Notes: generated by a model from the sequence alone, not told the origin. Counted from the stretch's first letter, positions 1 through 8,894 are shown. The stretch: DNA of 64,000 nucleotides from Bradyrhizobium jicamae (GCF_018130695.1 NZ_JAFCJX010000001.1:496001-560000), one strand, 5' to 3'. Numbers and translations are program-made.

Positions 1-49
1 GGACGGAGCCGAATGCCTTGCCGACGGAGGAGAGTTCGAGACGCGCCAT
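1..49 (-). CDS. ABC transporter ATP-binding subunit, N-terminal fragment cut by the window edge
   Basis: Only the first 16 codons are inside the window. They read MARLELSSVGKAFGSV, which matches the opening beta strand of UgpC/MalK-type sugar ABC ATPases (an LS-VGK-FG pattern just ahead of the A-loop). The ATG lies 3 bases beyond the stop of the upstream permease at 53, so it is translationally linked to that transporter. Inferred role: ATPase for the carbohydrate importer at 53-3406. It may also serve the ugp importer further right, which has no ATPase gene of its own. Confidence 0.75.
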   Translation of the reverse strand, partial: MARLELSSVGKAFGSV

Positions 50-52
50 GCT

Positions 53-910
53 TCAACCCTTCACCGCGCCGAGCGACAGGCCCTCGACCAGATAGCGTTG
101 CGCGTAGAGCGCGAGCAGCAAGGTCGGCGTCACCGACAGCACGATCGCCGCCGCGATCTGGCCGTACTGGATGCCCGACGCGGTCACGAAGGCGAGCGCA
201 CCAACCGTCACCGGCTGCTTGTCGGCGGACGCCAGGATCAGCGCGAACACAAAGTTATTCCAGCAGAAGATGAAGGACAGCAGCCCCGCGGCCGCGATCC
301 CCGGCCCTGCCAGCGGCACCGCGATCCGCGTAAACGCCTCGCGCCAGGAATGGCCGGCGAGCCGATAGGCGTGCTCGATGTCGGGGCTGATATCCTCAAA
401 ATAGCCGCGCACGATCCACAGGATCAGCGGCAGCGCGATCAGCTGGTAGACCCAGACGATGCCGAAATAGGTGTCGCTGAGGCCGAGCTGCTGGTAGTAG
501 AGCGACAGCGGCAGCAGCACCAGCAAGGGCGGCGCGAAGCGGAACGACAGCAGCGTGAACGCGATGGTTTCGCCGAGCTTGAACTTGAACCGCGCAAAGG
601 CATAGGCCGCCGGCACACCCAGCAATAACGCCAGCAGCACCGCCGCGCTCGACAGCACAAAACTGTTCATGAGGTTGCGCATGAAGGGAATGTCGATATT
701 GCCGGCCGTGGTGCGCAGTTGGCCCGAGATCAGCGCCTGATAATTGGACAATGTCGGCTCGAACAGAATGCTCGGCGGAATCCGCAGGATCTGCTCGTTG
801 CTCTGGAACGACATCAGGAAGATCCAGACGATCGGAAACATGAAGAAGACGAGCACCAGCGTAAGCGCCACGCCTCGAAAAATCCGACCTGCAAGACTGC
901 TGTGTTCCAT
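53..910 (-). CDS. carbohydrate ABC transporter permease (MalG type)
   Basis: 285-residue inner-membrane permease of the MalG/binding-protein-dependent transport family, with about six hydrophobic segments. The cytoplasmic EAA loop, which docks on the ATPase, is visible as EHAYRLAGHSWREAF about two thirds along. It is last but one in the unit regulator, binding protein, permease, permease, ATPase. The start is taken as ATG at 910; a TTG three bases upstream is less likely. The gap to the preceding permease is 12 bases. Substrate cannot be read from the permease; the neighbouring sugar kinase and aldolase suggest a sugar or polyol. Confidence 0.92.
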   Translation of the reverse strand: MEHSSLAGRIFRGVALTLVLVFFMFPIVWIFLMSFQSNEQILRIPPSILFEPTLSNYQALISGQLRTTAGNIDIPFMRNLMNSFVLSSAAVLLALLLGVPAAYAFARFKFKLGETIAFTLLSFRFAPPLLVLLPLSLYYQQLGLSDTYFGIVWVYQLIALPLILWIVRGYFEDISPDIEHAYRLAGHSWREAFTRIAVPLAGPGIAAAGLLSFIFCWNNFVFALILASADKQPVTVGALAFVTASGIQYGQIAAAIVLSVTPTLLLALYAQRYLVEGLSLGAVKG

Positions 911-922
911 CAACGGCGTCCT

Positions 923-1861
923 TCAGGCGTGGCCGTGCGCGCGCTCGCGCAGCCGCAGCCAGTTCTTGATGAAGATGTTGGAGAGGATGTTGGTGATCAG
1001 CCAGAGGATCATCAACAGCGCCGCCGAGCGGCCGACATTGGTGTACTGGAAGAATTCCAGATAGGCCTGCACCTGGAACACCATCAGCCGGTCACCGGGC
1101 CCGCCCTGCGTCATCGCATAGATGATGTCGAACTGCTGGATCGAATCCAGGAGGCGAAACAGCGAGGCCGTGATGATATAGGGCGCGAGCATCGGCAGCG
1201 TGATGCGGAAGAACACGAAGCTCGCCGGCACGCCGTCGAGCGCCGCCGCCTCGAACGGCTGGCGCGGCAGCGAGCGCAGGCCCGCCAGCAGCAGGATCAT
1301 GATGAAGGGCGTGTAGACCCAGACGTCGACCAGCACCACCGTGAACAGTGCGGTCGAGGGATCCGAGGCCCATTTGAAATCGTGGACGCCGAGCAGGCTG
1401 ACCAGATAGGACAGGATGCCGAAGCCGGGATTGGTCATCAGCTTCCACATCAGCGCGGCGATCGCCGGCGCCGTCATCAACGGCAGCAGCAGCATGATCG
1501 ACACGGCGTTGTGGAAGCGCGTCGGCCGCCGCAGCAGCAAGGCGATGCCGAGGCCGAGCAGCAGCTCCGCGATCACGGTCACCGCGGTGTAGACCAGCGA
1601 TATCTTCAGCGTGTTCCAGAACGCAGGGTCGGTGAGGAAGTCGATGTAATTGTCGACGCCGATGAAGCCGCGCAGGTATGGCAGGTTCAGCCGGTAGCGC
1701 TGCAGCGAATACACCGCGGCGGTCACGAACGGCACCAGGATGGCGATGCAGACCAGCAGGGCCGGCAGGCTCAGCAAATATGGCAGCCAGCGTCCGCGCG
1801 GCCTGGGCCTGGGCTTGGGGCGCGCGGTCGTATCGGTCTGAAGGAGTTGGGCCATGCTCAT
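923..1861 (-). CDS. carbohydrate ABC transporter permease (MalF type)
   Basis: 312-residue permease, partner of the MalG-type protein just downstream. A short basic, proline-rich N-terminus (PKPRPRPRGR) precedes the first membrane segment at about residues 25-48. The EAA loop is EAAALDGVPASFVFF followed by TLPML. No large periplasmic loop like that of enterobacterial MalF is present, which is usual for rhizobial sugar importers. It is separated from the binding-protein gene by 105 bases holding a strong stem-loop. Confidence 0.93.
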   Translation of the reverse strand: MSMAQLLQTDTTARPKPRPRPRGRWLPYLLSLPALLVCIAILVPFVTAAVYSLQRYRLNLPYLRGFIGVDNYIDFLTDPAFWNTLKISLVYTAVTVIAELLLGLGIALLLRRPTRFHNAVSIMLLLPLMTAPAIAALMWKLMTNPGFGILSYLVSLLGVHDFKWASDPSTALFTVVLVDVWVYTPFIMILLLAGLRSLPRQPFEAAALDGVPASFVFFRITLPMLAPYIITASLFRLLDSIQQFDIIYAMTQGGPGDRLMVFQVQAYLEFFQYTNVGRSAALLMILWLITNILSNIFIKNWLRLRERAHGHA

Positions 1862-1893
1862 GATGATACAGGATCAAAGGCTCGCGTGAACAC

Positions 1894-1928
1894 CGCCGGT
1901 TCGGACCGGGTCTCGATCCGAACCGGCG
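1894..1928 (-). promoter_or_regulatory. intercistronic stem-loop after the binding-protein gene
   Basis: Perfect 12-bp inverted repeat (CGCCGGTTCGGA at 1894-1905, complement at 1917-1928) with an 11-base loop, between the binding protein (ends 1967) and the MalF-type permease (starts 1861). No U-run follows, so it is more likely a 3' stabiliser or partial attenuator that keeps binding-protein mRNA in excess over permease mRNA than a full terminator. That role is inferred from other ABC operons. Confidence 0.6.
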
Positions 1929-1966
1929 AGTTGGCGTGGTGCGGAGGAACCGCCATCACGCGTTGG

Positions 1967-3406
1967 TCAGCCGAGCCCCGCCTGTTTGAGCTGGCGGTTG
2001 ATGCTGTCGGCGAGCTTGTCGAGCCCCTCGTCGACGCTGACCTCCTTGGCGACCATCTTCTGAAGCGACGCCGCCCACTCCGTGGTCAGGTCGAAGAACA
2101 GCGGCTGGGCCGTGAAGTAGATCTTGGCGCCGGGCGCCGAGACGTCATGCTGCTCGAGATAGCCCGGATAGGACTTGCCGATCCGGTCGCGGAATTCGGC
2201 GTCCTTCCACACCGACGCCCGCACCGGGTTGACAAAGTCCATCTTCCGCGCGCCGAACAGATCGTGCTCGGTCGAGGTCGCCCATTGCATGAACAGCCAT
2301 GCCGCGTCCTTCTGCTTGGAGAAGCTCGACATTGCGAGCGACCAGATCCAGACGTTCGGCGTCGGCGCTTTCGCCGCGGGGTTCGCCGCGAACGGCGCGT
2401 AGCCGAGATGGCCCCGCTCCTTGTTCTCGCCGCCGTTCATGAAGTAGCCGAGGATGTCGGCGTCGAAGATCATGCCGGAAGCGCCGGCGCCGAGATCGGT
2501 GCCGACCTGGTACCAGGTGTAGGTCGACCAGTTCTTCGGTCCCGAGCCCTGGATCATCTTGACCCACTTCTCGTGGAAATCCTTCGAGGCCTTGGTGTTC
2601 ATCGCGGCCTTCAGCTTGCCGCCCTCCATCACGAAGTCCTTCTGGCCGAAGTTCGAATAGGCCGAGAGGAAGCCGGGATGGATGGTCGCCCAGGAGCGCG
2701 AGCCGCGCACGCCGATGCCGTAGGGACCGCCGGCGTCCTTGGTGATCTTGGCGGAGACCTCGAGCATCTCGTCGAGATTCTTCGGCGGCTTGACGCCGAC
2801 CTTGTCGAAGATGTTGCGGTTGTAGGCAATGTTGTTGAGCTCATAGCCCCAGGGGATGCACCATTGCTTGGCCTTGCCCGAGCCGAGCTCGGAGCCGGCG
2901 ACGCCGTCCCATGCCGTCGAGGCGCGCAGGCCCGGCAGCACGTCATCCCAGGCGAAGGCCGGGTTGGTCTTGGCGGGATCCTTGATGTAGGTGTTGAGGT
3001 CCTCGATCCAGCCGGCCGGACCGTAGGTCCAGGTCATGTAGGCGCCGGTCATGAAGGCGTCGTACTGGTCCGACTTCGACGACAGCGCCGCCGTCACCTT
3101 GTCGAAATAGACGTCCTCCGGGAAGATATCGTAGGTCAGGTTCATGCCCGTCAGGGACTTGAACGCCTCGATGTCGCCGATCATGGCGTCGACGTAGGGA
3201 TGCTTGTTGAGCAGCAGTTTCACCGTCTTGCCGCTCTGGGATTTCCAGTTGAAATCCGCGGCGAGCGCGCGCGACATCGAGGATGCAAAGCCGGCGTTTG
3301 CAGCGGCGCCGGCGATGCCGAGCTTGGCGGCACCATCCAGCAGATCGCGCCGGCTGATGCGTTTGGTGGCGTAGGAGTCGAATAGATTCTTCTCTCGATC
3401 GAACAC
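1967..3406 (-). CDS. extracellular sugar-binding protein of ABC transporter, Tat-type signal
   Basis: 479-residue family-1 extracellular solute-binding protein. The N-terminus carries a twin-arginine motif (SRRDLL, arginines at 19-20) followed by a hydrophobic stretch and an Ala-rich cleavage region near residue 50, so export by Tat is likely. The start is GTG at 3406 with a strong ribosome-binding site (GGGAGG) upstream. It follows the SorC regulator gene by only 21 bases, so transport genes and regulator are probably co-transcribed. Substrate is unknown; the linked kinase and aldolase point to a sugar or polyol. Confidence 0.92.
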   Translation of the reverse strand: MFDREKNLFDSYATKRISRRDLLDGAAKLGIAGAAANAGFASSMSRALAADFNWKSQSGKTVKLLLNKHPYVDAMIGDIEAFKSLTGMNLTYDIFPEDVYFDKVTAALSSKSDQYDAFMTGAYMTWTYGPAGWIEDLNTYIKDPAKTNPAFAWDDVLPGLRASTAWDGVAGSELGSGKAKQWCIPWGYELNNIAYNRNIFDKVGVKPPKNLDEMLEVSAKITKDAGGPYGIGVRGSRSWATIHPGFLSAYSNFGQKDFVMEGGKLKAAMNTKASKDFHEKWVKMIQGSGPKNWSTYTWYQVGTDLGAGASGMIFDADILGYFMNGGENKERGHLGYAPFAANPAAKAPTPNVWIWSLAMSSFSKQKDAAWLFMQWATSTEHDLFGARKMDFVNPVRASVWKDAEFRDRIGKSYPGYLEQHDVSAPGAKIYFTAQPLFFDLTTEWAASLQKMVAKEVSVDEGLDKLADSINRQLKQAGLG

Positions 3407-3427
3407 TTAAACCTCCCTGTTTGAAGC

Positions 3428-4423
3428 TTACTTTTCCTTCCGACCCTTGTTTTTGGTCTTGCCGGATGTGGCCTCCGGCTTGTCGGTTGCGAGTGCGGCC
3501 GCGGTCACCTCATCGATGATGAGGCCGTGAAGCAGGCCGCTTTTCAGCACCGCGCGCAGCGCCGTCACCTTGGCGAGACCGCCGGCGACCGCGACGATGC
3601 GGTGTTTCCTGAGGTCCTCGGGATTCATCGAGGTGGCGCGCGCGGAAAGATCGATGTCGAGCAGCGCACCGTCGGCGCTGAAGAAATGGCCGAGCAGATC
3701 GGCGCAGGCCCCTTCCCGCTTCAGTTCGGTGACCTCGTCGGGGCGGATCATGCCGCTCGACACCAGGAAACCATCGCTGTGGATCTGGCCGATGCCGACG
3801 AACAGCAGCGAGGCCTTGCGCGCCAGCGCAAACACGTCAGCGATGCCGAACTGCTGCATCAGCACGGCGCGGTCCGCCACGGAATTGGCGAACACCGGCA
3901 CCGGCAGCAGATAGGCCTCCGCGCCGGTGCGCTCGGCGAGGCGATGGATGACGTCGAACGGATTGGCGGCGAATTTGCGCGTCAACCCGCCGAGCAGCGA
4001 AACGAACTGCACGTCGCGCGCCGGCGTCTGCGGCAATTGCTCGACCATCGCGGCAAGCGTGCGGCCGTGGCCGACGCCGATCACCTTGTGATCGCCGCGC
4101 TCCAGGATCTGGCGCAGGAAGCTCGCGCCCTCCAGCGCCAGCGCCTTCAACGGCAGATCGCCCTCGCCAAGATCGGGCGCGACGCGACAGAACGACAGGC
4201 CGTAGCGTTCGGCTAAGGTGTTTTCCAGCGCCACGCATTCGGCGACCGGGCCCTCGACGAAGACCCGGATCATGCCTTCGCGGCTGGCGCGGGCGATCAA
4301 CCGGTGCGCTTTCGTGCTCTGGATGTTGAGCCGATCGGCGACCTCGGACTGGGTCAGCCCGGCCGCGAAATAGAGCCACGCGGCGCGCGTCGCGAGCGAC
4401 GCCTCGCCATCGATCACTGACAT
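3428..4423 (-). CDS. SorC/DeoR-family sugar-responsive transcriptional regulator
   Basis: About 331 residues: an N-terminal helix-turn-helix (GLTQSEVADRLNIQ, near residues 22-45) and a large C-terminal sugar-binding domain typical of SorC/CggR proteins, with VIGVGHG and VSLLGG segments. The family senses phosphorylated sugars and binds operators near its own gene. A GTG at 4444 would add seven residues; I prefer the ATG at 4423. It sits at the head of the ABC operon and is divergent from the kinase operon, so it probably controls both through the TTGCAA cluster at 4461-4495. The lysine-rich tail is unusual but short. Confidence 0.9.
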   Translation of the reverse strand: MSVIDGEASLATRAAWLYFAAGLTQSEVADRLNIQSTKAHRLIARASREGMIRVFVEGPVAECVALENTLAERYGLSFCRVAPDLGEGDLPLKALALEGASFLRQILERGDHKVIGVGHGRTLAAMVEQLPQTPARDVQFVSLLGGLTRKFAANPFDVIHRLAERTGAEAYLLPVPVFANSVADRAVLMQQFGIADVFALARKASLLFVGIGQIHSDGFLVSSGMIRPDEVTELKREGACADLLGHFFSADGALLDIDLSARATSMNPEDLRKHRIVAVAGGLAKVTALRAVLKSGLLHGLIIDEVTAAALATDKPEATSGKTKNKGRKEK

Positions 4424-4460
4424 TCTGTCTGGAACTGCAGCCACGCGCGGAAAAGCCCAC

Positions 4461-4495
4461 TTGCAAATTTCTTCACGGCTTGCAAAAAATTGCAG
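4461..4495. promoter_or_regulatory. phased TTGCAA sites, candidate SorC operator
   Basis: Three copies of a 6-bp palindrome: TTGCAA at 4461-4466, TTGCAA at 4480-4485 and TTGCAG at 4490-4495. Spacings of 19 and 10 bases put them on roughly one DNA face. They lie in the divergent region between the SorC gene and the FGGY kinase. Assignment to that regulator is inference from position. Confidence 0.5.
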
Positions 4496-4625
4496 AGGTC
4501 GAACGGGGCGTCAATCCCCCAAACGTGCTGCAGTGCAATCGAGACGTCCCTTGCGCGTGCGGCGCGCGGCGAAAAGATCAGGCGCATCAGGCTTCAAGGC
4601 CGGTTGCGAAGCGATGGTGAATTGA

Positions 4626-5906
4626 ATGGCTGAGATGTTCCTCGGCATCGATGTCGGCACCGGCGGGGTGCGTGCCTGCGCGATCGACGCGCAGGCCGGC
4701 ATCCGGGGCCAGGCGTCGGCCGCGCTGCCGCCGCCGCGCGTCCATGGCGATGCGGTCGACCAGGAGCCCGAGTTGTGGTGGCAGGCGGCGCTGTCGGCGT
4801 TGCGCAAGCTCGGCGAGCGCGTCGATCTCGGCAGCATCGCGCGCATCGTCGTCGACGGCACGTCGGGCACGCTGCTCCTGATCGACGATGCCGGCCGGCC
4901 GTTGACGCCGGGCCTGATGTACAACGATGCCCGCGCCAAGGCCGAAGCCGCGCGCATAGCTGCGGTGGCGCCGGCCGACAGCGGCGCGCATGGCGCCAGC
5001 AGCGCGCTCGCAAAGCTGCTGCATCTCCTCGCCCGTAACGATGCAAGGAACGCACGCCATGCCGTGCACCAGGCCGACTGGATCGCCGGCCGCCTCGCCG
5101 ATCGCCACGGTATCAGCGACGAGAACAATGCGTTGAAGCTCGGCTACGATCCGGTGACGCGCAACTGGCCCGGCTGGCTCGATCAGCTGGGCGTACCCCG
5201 CGCCCTGCTGCCTGAGATCAAGATCCCGGGAACGCCGTTCGCCGACATCGATCGCAACGTCGCGCAAATGCTCGGCCTGTCGCCGCGGGCGAAGATCGCG
5301 GCCGGCACCACCGACGGCGTCGCCGCCTTCATCGCGACCCGCGCGGATACGCCTGGCGATGCCGTCACCTCGCTCGGCACCACGTTGGTGGTGAAGCTGC
5401 TGGCGACGCAGCCGATCTTCGCCGCCAATCAGGGCGTCTATTCGCACCGGCTCGGCGAGCGCTGGCTCGCCGGCGGCGCCTCCAATTCCGGCGGCGCGGC
5501 ACTCTTGATGCATTTCTCCGCCGACGACATGGAGCGCCTGACGCCGCAGCTCGTGCCGGAGCAGCCGACCGGGCTCGACTACTATCCCCTGCCAAAACCC
5601 GGCGAACGCTTTCCGATTGCCGATCCCACGCTCGCGGCACGGATCACACCGCGGCCGACGGAGGATCATCGCTTCTTCCAGGGCCTGCTCGAAGGCATCG
5701 CTTCCGTCGAGGCGCTCGCCTATCGGCAGCTTGCCAGTCTCGGCGCGCCTCCCTTGAGGCGGGTGGTCAGCATCGGCGGCGGCGCGCGGAACGACAAATG
5801 GACCGCAATCCGCCACCGCACGCTTGGCGTCCCCGTCAGCGTTGCCGAACAGACCGAAGCGAGCTTTGGCGCCGCACTGCTCGCACTGAATGGCGGCCCG
5901 CCATGA
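4626..5906 (+). CDS. FGGY-family pentulose/sugar kinase
   Basis: 426-residue carbohydrate kinase of the FGGY family. The N-terminal phosphate-binding motif is GIDVGTGGVRA (residues 7-17); DGTSGT near residue 79 and GTTDGVAAF in the middle are the other family landmarks. It is shorter than typical xylulokinases (about 480-500), closer to the compact D-ribulose kinase group, so a ketopentose is a reasonable substrate guess. First gene of a three-gene operon; its TGA overlaps the ATG of the HAD gene (ATGA). Confidence 0.9.
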   Translation: MAEMFLGIDVGTGGVRACAIDAQAGIRGQASAALPPPRVHGDAVDQEPELWWQAALSALRKLGERVDLGSIARIVVDGTSGTLLLIDDAGRPLTPGLMYNDARAKAEAARIAAVAPADSGAHGASSALAKLLHLLARNDARNARHAVHQADWIAGRLADRHGISDENNALKLGYDPVTRNWPGWLDQLGVPRALLPEIKIPGTPFADIDRNVAQMLGLSPRAKIAAGTTDGVAAFIATRADTPGDAVTSLGTTLVVKLLATQPIFAANQGVYSHRLGERWLAGGASNSGGAALLMHFSADDMERLTPQLVPEQPTGLDYYPLPKPGERFPIADPTLAARITPRPTEDHRFFQGLLEGIASVEALAYRQLASLGAPPLRRVVSIGGGARNDKWTAIRHRTLGVPVSVAEQTEASFGAALLALNGGPP

Positions 5907-6763
5907 CCGCGACCATCTCCGGCCTCAGCATCATCGCCGACCGCTTCGATCACGTGCTGCTCGATCAATGGGGCACGCTGCACGAGGGCATGGCGGTGTT
6001 TCCTGCCGCCCTCGATTGCGTGACGCGGCTGCGCGAGGCCGGCAAGCACATCCTGATCCTGTCCAATTCGGGAAAACGCGCCAGCAGCAACCAGCGCCGT
6101 CTCACCGCGCTCGGCCTGCCCGCCGATATCTATGACGGCGTGCTGTCGTCGGGCGAAGTCACCTGGCGCGGCCTGCACGCGGCAACCCAGCCGCCCTTTG
6201 CCGATCTCGGCAGCGCCTGCTTCCTGATCTCGCGCGACGGCGACCGCTCGATCATCGACGGATTGAAGCTCACCGTCGCCTCCGACATCAGCGACGCCGA
6301 TTTCATCCTGCTTGCCGGCCTCGACGATGCCGCCGCCGAGCCGGAGCAATGGCGCGAACGTCTGCGCGAAGCCGCGCTGAGCGGCCTGCCGATGCTGTGC
6401 GCCAACCCCGATCTCGTGATGTTCGGCGTCACCGGCCTGATCCCGGCGCCGGGCGCGTTGGCGGCCTTCTATCAGTCGCTGGGCGGCACCGTGAGTTTTG
6501 TTGGCAAGCCGCATACGCCGATGTTTTCCGCCGCGCTCGAACGGCTCGGCCATCCTTCGCCGGAGCGCATCCTGGTGATCGGCGATTCGCTGGATCACGA
6601 CATCGCCGGCGGCCGCGCCGCGGGCATGCTGACCCTGCTGATCGGTGCCGGCGCGCATCGGCAAACGCTGGCCGACACGGCCGATGTCGCGCAGGCAATC
6701 CGGAGCGTGGCCGGTGCGGAGGCGCGAATGCCGCACTGGACCATGCAGCATCTCAGCTGGTGA
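5903..6763 (+). CDS. HAD-superfamily hydrolase, class IIA (TIGR01459-like)
   Basis: 286-residue HAD phosphatase-like protein. Motif I reads DQWGTLHEG, where the usual second Asp is Trp, as in the IIA hypothetical subgroup. Motif II is SNSG and motif IV is GDSLDHDIAGG. A C2-type cap lies between motifs II and IV. The start is the ATG at 5903, within the kinase stop; an ATG about 100 bases upstream lies inside the kinase and is out of its frame. Expected role: dephosphorylating a sugar phosphate of the pathway; the substrate is unknown. Confidence 0.88.
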   Translation: MTATISGLSIIADRFDHVLLDQWGTLHEGMAVFPAALDCVTRLREAGKHILILSNSGKRASSNQRRLTALGLPADIYDGVLSSGEVTWRGLHAATQPPFADLGSACFLISRDGDRSIIDGLKLTVASDISDADFILLAGLDDAAAEPEQWRERLREAALSGLPMLCANPDLVMFGVTGLIPAPGALAAFYQSLGGTVSFVGKPHTPMFSAALERLGHPSPERILVIGDSLDHDIAGGRAAGMLTLLIGAGAHRQTLADTADVAQAIRSVAGAEARMPHWTMQHLSW

Positions 6764-6775
6764 GGAACGCGCGTG

Positions 6776-7804
6776 ATGCAACAGCCCAAGATCCTCGACG
6801 AGCTGCGCGCCATGTCGGCGCGCGTCGGCAAGAACATCCTGCTGGTGCAAGGCGCCGGCGGCAATTCCTCGCTCAAGGACGGCGACGTGCTCTGGGTCAA
6901 GGCATCGGGCACCTGGCTCGCCGACGCCGAGCACAAGGACATTTTTGTGCCCGTCGCATTGTCGGCCGCGCGCGCTGCGCTTGCCCGGGGCGACGAGCGC
7001 GTCCCGCTCGCACCTGGCGCCACCACGACATTGCGTGGCTCGATCGAAACCGCGCTGCATGCGCTGATGCCGCACCGGGTCGTGCTGCACGTCCACTCCG
7101 TCAACACCATCGCCTGGGCGGCACGCACCGATGCCGGCGAAGACTTCGCACGCCGTTTACAAGGCTTGTCGTGGCACCGGCTTGGCTATCACCATCCCGG
7201 CCTGCCGCTGGCGCAGGCGGTGAGCGCTGCGATCGCGCAATCGCCCGTCGATGTGCTGATCCTCGGCAATCACGGCCTTGTCGTGGGCGCGGAGACCTGT
7301 GCGGAGGCGGAAGCGCTGGTGTCCGAGGTCGAGGAACGACTTGCCCTTCCCTTGCGGACCGCGCCGCCGGGCAACGAAAAGGCGCTCGCTGGGATCTGCG
7401 AAAACACCGACTATCGCCTGCCGGGCGACCCGCGCTGTCACGGCATCGCCACCGACCGCTATTGCCGGGCTATTGCGACCAGCGGCTCGCTCTATCCCGA
7501 CCACGTCGTCTTCCTCGGCCCGGGCCTGCCGATCCTCGACCAAGACGAACGCCTGCAGGACATGATCGCGCGCACAAAGAGCGAAGGACTGCCGCCGCCT
7601 GTCGCGCTGCTGGTTCACGGCATCGGTAGCCTCATTCGCAAGGATGCCAGCGCCGGCGCCGAGCCGATGCTGAGCTGTCTTGCGCTCGTCACCAGCCGCC
7701 TGCCGCTCAATGCCGAGATCGTCTACCTCTCGGCCGAGAACGAGCAGCGCCTCCTGAACTGGGACGCCGAGCGCTATCGCCAGCAACTCACGGCAAGCCG
7801 CTAG
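6776..7804 (+). CDS. class II aldolase/adducin family protein
   Basis: 342 residues. The N-terminal part is a class II (zinc) aldolase/adducin domain: GAGGNSS near residue 25 and a VVLHVHS zinc-ligand segment near 100. The protein is longer than fuculose-phosphate aldolases (about 215 residues) and has an extra C-terminal domain of about 130 residues, with a late segment on sugar-phosphate handling not recognised by me. An in-frame GTG at 6773 is an alternative start; GAGGA upstream serves either. It ends tail to tail with the dehydrogenase at 7801, sharing the tetramer CTAG. Confidence 0.85.
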   Translation: MQQPKILDELRAMSARVGKNILLVQGAGGNSSLKDGDVLWVKASGTWLADAEHKDIFVPVALSAARAALARGDERVPLAPGATTTLRGSIETALHALMPHRVVLHVHSVNTIAWAARTDAGEDFARRLQGLSWHRLGYHHPGLPLAQAVSAAIAQSPVDVLILGNHGLVVGAETCAEAEALVSEVEERLALPLRTAPPGNEKALAGICENTDYRLPGDPRCHGIATDRYCRAIATSGSLYPDHVVFLGPGLPILDQDERLQDMIARTKSEGLPPPVALLVHGIGSLIRKDASAGAEPMLSCLALVTSRLPLNAEIVYLSAENEQRLLNWDAERYRQQLTASR

Positions 7805-8823
7805 GGATAGATAATCGCCTTGATGATCCCGTTCTCGCGCGCCACCTGCTGCGCGAAGGCGGCAGGCGCCTGATCGAGCGAGAAGCTGTGCGTTGCCAGC
7901 GGCGACAGCTTCACCCGCCCGCTCTGCGCCAGCGCGATCGCGCGCGGATAGACCTCGGGCATCCGCCGCGAGAATTTCACCGACAGCCCTTTGCGACGCG
8001 ATTCCGCGCCGCTCAGGACGTATTCGTTGTTCTCGGGGATGCCGACGATCACCGCGCGGCCGCCGATCCGGGCACAGCGCGCCGCGTGCTCGAAGCCGTG
8101 CGAGGAATCCGTGGCTTCGATCACGAGATCGACGCCCCGTCCGTCCGTAACCTCAGGGACCTCCGCAAAACTGCGGCACGCGATGTCGGCGCCGAGGTCG
8201 CAGGCGAGCTGCCCGCGCGCCACCACCGGATCGATCGCGATGATGTTGCCGACGCCGCACAGCCGCGCCAGTTGCACCAGCAGCAGGCCGACCGGCCCGC
8301 ATCCAAGCACGGCAACGGACTCCAGCAAGCGCGGACGCGCGAGATCGGTGGCGTGGATCGCAACACCGAGCGTTTCCAGGATCGCGGCGCCCGCGGGATC
8401 GATCGTCTCGGGCACGACATGCACCGCCGATTGCGGCACGCAGACGAACTCGGCCATCGCGCCGTTGTGCGGGGCGTAGCCGAGGAAGCGCACGTTCGGG
8501 CAGAGATTGGTGTGGCCGCGATGGCACCACTCGCAATGGCCGCAGGGGATTGCGGGATCGACTGCGACCAGCGCATCCGCCGACAAACCGAGCTTGCGCG
8601 CGGACTCGGGAATCAGGTTGCCGGAGAATTCATGACCGAGCACGAAGGGATCATTGATCCGCGTCGGCCCGGTGGTGCCGCCTTCGAGATAGGAATGCAG
8701 GTCGCTGCCGCAGACCCCGACCGCCTTCACCCGCACGATCACGTCGTCATCGGCCTTGGGCGTCGGCGTCGGGATCTCTGTGACGCGGATGTTCCTGATG
8801 TCCTGCAGTACCGCCGCGCGCAT
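7801..8823 (-). CDS. zinc-dependent medium-chain alcohol (polyol) dehydrogenase
   Basis: 340-residue MDR dehydrogenase close to sorbitol/threonine dehydrogenases. Catalytic zinc ligands are Cys38 (GVCGSD) and His64-Glu65 (GHEF). Structural zinc cysteines are 94, 97, 100 and 108. The NAD-binding glycine motif is GCGPVG near residue 173. It is monocistronic; its upstream region holds a 29-bp palindromic element that recurs before ugpB, so it probably belongs to the regulon of the SorC gene at 9060. Inferred role: oxidation of a polyol released from a transported phosphodiester. The specific substrate is not readable. Confidence 0.92.
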   Translation of the reverse strand: MRAAVLQDIRNIRVTEIPTPTPKADDDVIVRVKAVGVCGSDLHSYLEGGTTGPTRINDPFVLGHEFSGNLIPESARKLGLSADALVAVDPAIPCGHCEWCHRGHTNLCPNVRFLGYAPHNGAMAEFVCVPQSAVHVVPETIDPAGAAILETLGVAIHATDLARPRLLESVAVLGCGPVGLLLVQLARLCGVGNIIAIDPVVARGQLACDLGADIACRSFAEVPEVTDGRGVDLVIEATDSSHGFEHAARCARIGGRAVIVGIPENNEYVLSGAESRRKGLSVKFSRRMPEVYPRAIALAQSGRVKLSPLATHSFSLDQAPAAFAQQVARENGIIKAIIYP

Positions 8824-8865
8824 GGGCGCTTGTTCCTTTATTTGCTGCGAGCTGGACGTGATCGT

Positions 8866-8894
8866 ACATTTGTCATTTTATGATTACAAATGAT
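8866..8894. promoter_or_regulatory. palindromic operator, copy 1 (shared with ugpB)
   Basis: The inverted repeat ATTTGT, 12 bases, ACAAAT (8868-8873 and 8886-8891) lies 43-71 bases upstream of the dehydrogenase start. Read as the reverse complement, 24 of 29 positions match the element at 15719-15747 before ugpB. Candidate binding site for the SorC regulator at 9060-10007 (inference). Confidence 0.6.

Noticed and set aside
719-3385. 888-codon open frame on the plus strand
   Set aside because: It is antisense to two ABC genes with strong family resemblance; its Arg/Gln/His/Asp-rich composition is that of a GC-rich shadow frame.
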